Of a stretch of DNA of 64,000 nucleotides, positions 61,184 to 64,000 are shown in pieces. The position numbers were made by a program, and so were the translations under genes. Source of the DNA: Aradus depressus (lineage: Eukaryota; Arthropoda; Insecta; Hemiptera; Aradidae); assembly GCA_963662175.1 (NCBI GenBank), contig OY759219.1, forward strand, positions 42,479,675-42,543,674, read 5' to 3'. Under the pieces are notes generated by a model. The model made no database searches, was not told the origin of the DNA, and was given only the letters and a program-made list of their open reading frames with translations. Every line of letters starts with the position of its first letter. Position 1 is the first letter of the stretch.

Positions 61184-64000
61184 TGAAATATAAGTGGGCT
61201 TTGAGGTACCGTTTTGACATATTTTCTGAAAAACAAATTAATACAGCTATGTTGGTAGATATGCAGCATCCAGAAACGAAGATGGTCAACCAAAGAAAGA
61301 TTCAGATGTATCGGGAAAGTCCCATCCGAAGGACGACGTGCTCAAGGTTTTTTGAACCTAAGTGAAATTTTAGCTACCTATGTTTAGTAACATAACATAC
61401 GACTCATTATCGAGCACCTGACATACAAAAAGGCCCTCGATCATAGCCTAAAGTCCAATCCGAAGGACGACGTGCTCAAATTAATTTTTATCTTCCCGAA
61501 TAAAACATCTGACCTAAGTGCCTTGGCTGGATTTCTAAGTGGCGATCCTGAGCTCGATAACTCCATGTGTATGATAAAATAAGTTACCGTTTGGTTCCAA
61601 CTAAAATTATCAAGGAAGAAATGTGGAATATAAGTGGGCTTTGAGGTAACGTTTTGACGTATTTTCTGAAAAACAAATTAATACAGCTATGTTGGTAGAT
61701 ATGCAGCATCCAGAAACGAAGATGGTCAACCAAAGAAAGATTCAGATGTATCGAGAAAGTCCCATCCGAAGGACGACATGCTCAAGTAATTTTCAACCTA
61801 AATGAAATGTCACCTACCCAGATTTAAATACATAACATACGACTCATTATCAGTACCTGACATACGAAAAGGCCCTCGATCATAGCTTGAACTCCAATCC
61901 GAAGGACGACGTGCTCAAATTTATTTTTATCTTATCGATTAAAACATCTGACCTAAGTGACTAGGCTAGATTTCTAAATGGCGATCCTGAGCTCGGTAGA
62001 CTCCATACTTCAAATTTCTCGCTTTTAAACGGTTTTTAGATTTAATATTTGTTAAAACTGATGAACAACCGGAATATCTGAATCCTACACAAAAATCGAA
62101 ATAAAAATTTTTCTCGAAAAAAGTCGGGCTAAATCCCATTCTTCAAAATTCTCGCTTTTTAACGGTTTATAGGCTTAATATTAGTTACAACTAGTAGACA
62201 GATTCAGATATATCGGGAAAGTCCCATCCGAAGGACGACGTGCTCAAGGTTTTTTTAACCTAAGTGAAATTTCAGCTACCTACGTTTAGTAACATAACAT
62301 ACGACTCATTATCGAGCACCTGACATACAAAAAGGCCCTCGATCATAGCCTAAAGTCCAATCCGAAGGACAACGTGCTCAAATTTATTTTTATCTTCTCG
62401 ATTAAAACATCTGACCTAAGTGCCTTGGCTGGATTTCTAAGTGGCGATCCTGAGCTCGATAGACTCCATGTGTATGATAAAATAAGTTACCGTTTGGTTC
62501 CAACTAAAATTATCAAGGAAGAAATGTGGAATATAAGTGGGCTTTGAGGTACCGTTTTGACATATTTTCTGAAAAACAAATTAATACAGCTATGTTGGTA
62601 GATGGGCAGCATCCAGAAGCGAAGATGGTCAACCAAAGAAAGATTCAGATGTATCGAGAAAGTCCCATCCGAAGGACGACGTGCTCAAGTAATTTTCAAC
62701 CTAAATGAAATGTCACCTACCCAGGTTTAGATACATAACATGCGACTCATTATCAGTACCTGATATACGAAAAGGCCCTCGATCATAGCTTAAAGTCCCA
62801 TCCGAAGGACGACGTGCTCAAGGTTTTTTTAACCTAAGTGAAATTTCAGCTAACCAGATTTAGATACATAACATACGACTCATTATCCAGTACCTGACAT
62901 ACGAAAGGCCCTCGATCATAGCTTGAAGTCCAATCCGAAGGACGACGTGCTCAAATTTATTTTTATCTTTTCGATTAAAACATCTGACCTAAGTGACTTG
63001 GCTAGATTTCTAAATGGCGATTCTGAGCTCGGTAAACTCCATTCTTCAAATTTCTTGCTTTTAAACGGTTTTTAGATTTAATATTTGTTAAAACTGATGA
63101 ACAACCGGGGTATCTGAATCCTACACAAGAATCGAAATAAAAATGTTTATCGAAAAAAGTCGGGCTAAACCCCATTCTTCAAAATTCTCGCTTTTTAACG
63201 GTTTATAGGCTTAATATTAGTTAAAACTAATAGACAGATTCAGATATATCGGGAAAGTCCCATCCGAAGGACGACGTGCTCAAGGTTTTTTGAACCTAAG
63301 TGAAATTTTAGCTACCTAGGTTTAGTAACATAACATACGACTCATTATCGAGCACCTGACATACAAAAAAGCCCTCGATCATAGCCTAAAGTCCAATCCG
63401 AAGGACGACGTGCTCAAATTTATTTTTATCTTCTCGATTAAAACGTCTGACCTAAGTGCCTTGGCTGGATTTCTAAGTGGCGATCCTGAGCTCGATAGAC
63501 TCCATATGTAAGATAAAATAAGTTACCGTTTGGTTCCAACTAAAACTATCAAGGAAGAAATGTGGAATATAAGTGGGCTTTGAAGTACCGTTTTGACATA
63601 TTTTCTGAAAAACAAATTAGTACAGCTATGTTGGTAGATATGCAGCATCCAGAAACGAAGATAGTCAACCAAAGAAAGATTCAGATGTATCGAGAAAGTC
63701 CCAGCCGAAGGACGACGTGCTCAAGTAATTTTCAACCTAAATGAAATGTCACCTACCCAGGTTTAGATACATAACATACGACTCATTATCAGTACCTGAC
63801 ATACTAAAAGGCCCTCGATCATAGCTTCAACTCCAATCCGAAGGACGACGTGCTCAAATTTATTTTTATCTTATCGATTAAAACATCTGACCTAAGTGAC
63901 TAGGCTAGATTTCTAAGTGGCGATCCTGAGCTCGATAGGCTCCATATGTATGATAAAATAAGTTACCGTTTGGTTCCAACTAAAATTATTAAGGAAGAAA
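61184..64000 (+). repeat. Complex tandem satellite partly derived from the SINE
   Basis: Units start (T)GTGGAATATAAGTGGGCTTT at 61184, 61622, 62523 and 63560, and the window ends exactly where another would begin. Spacings are 439, 901, 1037 and 440 bp. Each unit has a ~135-bp head block, then SINE-like strips (CCCATCCGAAGGACGACGTG, CGAGCACCTGACATAC, GGCGATCCTGAGCTCGATA). Longer units add a TTAAACGGTTTTTAGATTTA block. The head block is an open frame in three of four units (KWALRYRFDIFSEKQINTAM). Confidence 0.93.

Overview
The window looks like nuclear DNA from an insect. It is AT-rich, intron-rich and packed with transposable elements, including Tc1, PIF/Harbinger, hAT-like MITEs, a Helitron, LTR elements and a tRNA-derived SINE whose 3' tail is CCTAACCTAACC. 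The host genes have very small signal-peptide first exons, as is common in arthropod secreted and cuticle-type genes. A hemipteran source is possible, but that is only a guess. No bacterial features were seen.

Layout. 1-12.7 kb: the 3' part (seven exons, about 363 residues, through the stop codon) of heparan sulfate N-deacetylase/N-sulfotransferase (Drosophila sulfateless, sfl), plus strand. Its introns are filled with SINEs, unclassified repeats and fold-back elements. 12.7-21.7 kb: AT-rich 3' flank, possibly including a long 3' UTR, with inverted-repeat elements and hammerhead-like motifs. 23.0-31.1 kb: two divergently transcribed small secreted-protein genes. One is on the minus strand (27476 down to 23009, two exons, 151 aa, His/Pro/Gln-rich). 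The other is on the plus strand (28385 to 31096, three exons, 115 aa, charged and Cys-free after the signal peptide). Their start codons are about 0.9 kb apart, and the interval holds a decayed Tc1 fragment. 31-40 kb: transposon graveyard (Gypsy RT fragment, complete-ended but broken Tc1 at 33121-34609, a hairpin element, SINEs, MITEs). 40.9-42.5 kb: a 124-bp satellite with a SINE inserted in it. 42.8-44.8 kb: an element with long terminal inverted repeats. 47.9-55.3 kb: a Tc1 element carrying nested insertions, including a 5.1 kb LTR retrotransposon with 803-bp LTRs and a single coiled-coil ORF. 57.4-59.9 kb: a PIF/Harbinger element in which the broken transposase lies inside the intron of its MADF-BESS partner gene. 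59.95-61.18 kb: a non-autonomous Helitron carrying a minisatellite. 61.18-64.0 kb: a tandem satellite partly built from SINE sequence.

How the parts relate. The NDST enzyme acts in the Golgi on heparan sulfate. The two secreted proteins have no recognisable function and are linked only by position. Everything else is mobile or repetitive DNA. Several insertions can be read unambiguously from target-site duplications: SINEs with 12 bp, hairpin element 12 bp, hAT MITE 8 bp, LTR element 4 bp, Tc1 elements TA. One hairpin insertion also has a paralogous empty site elsewhere in the window.
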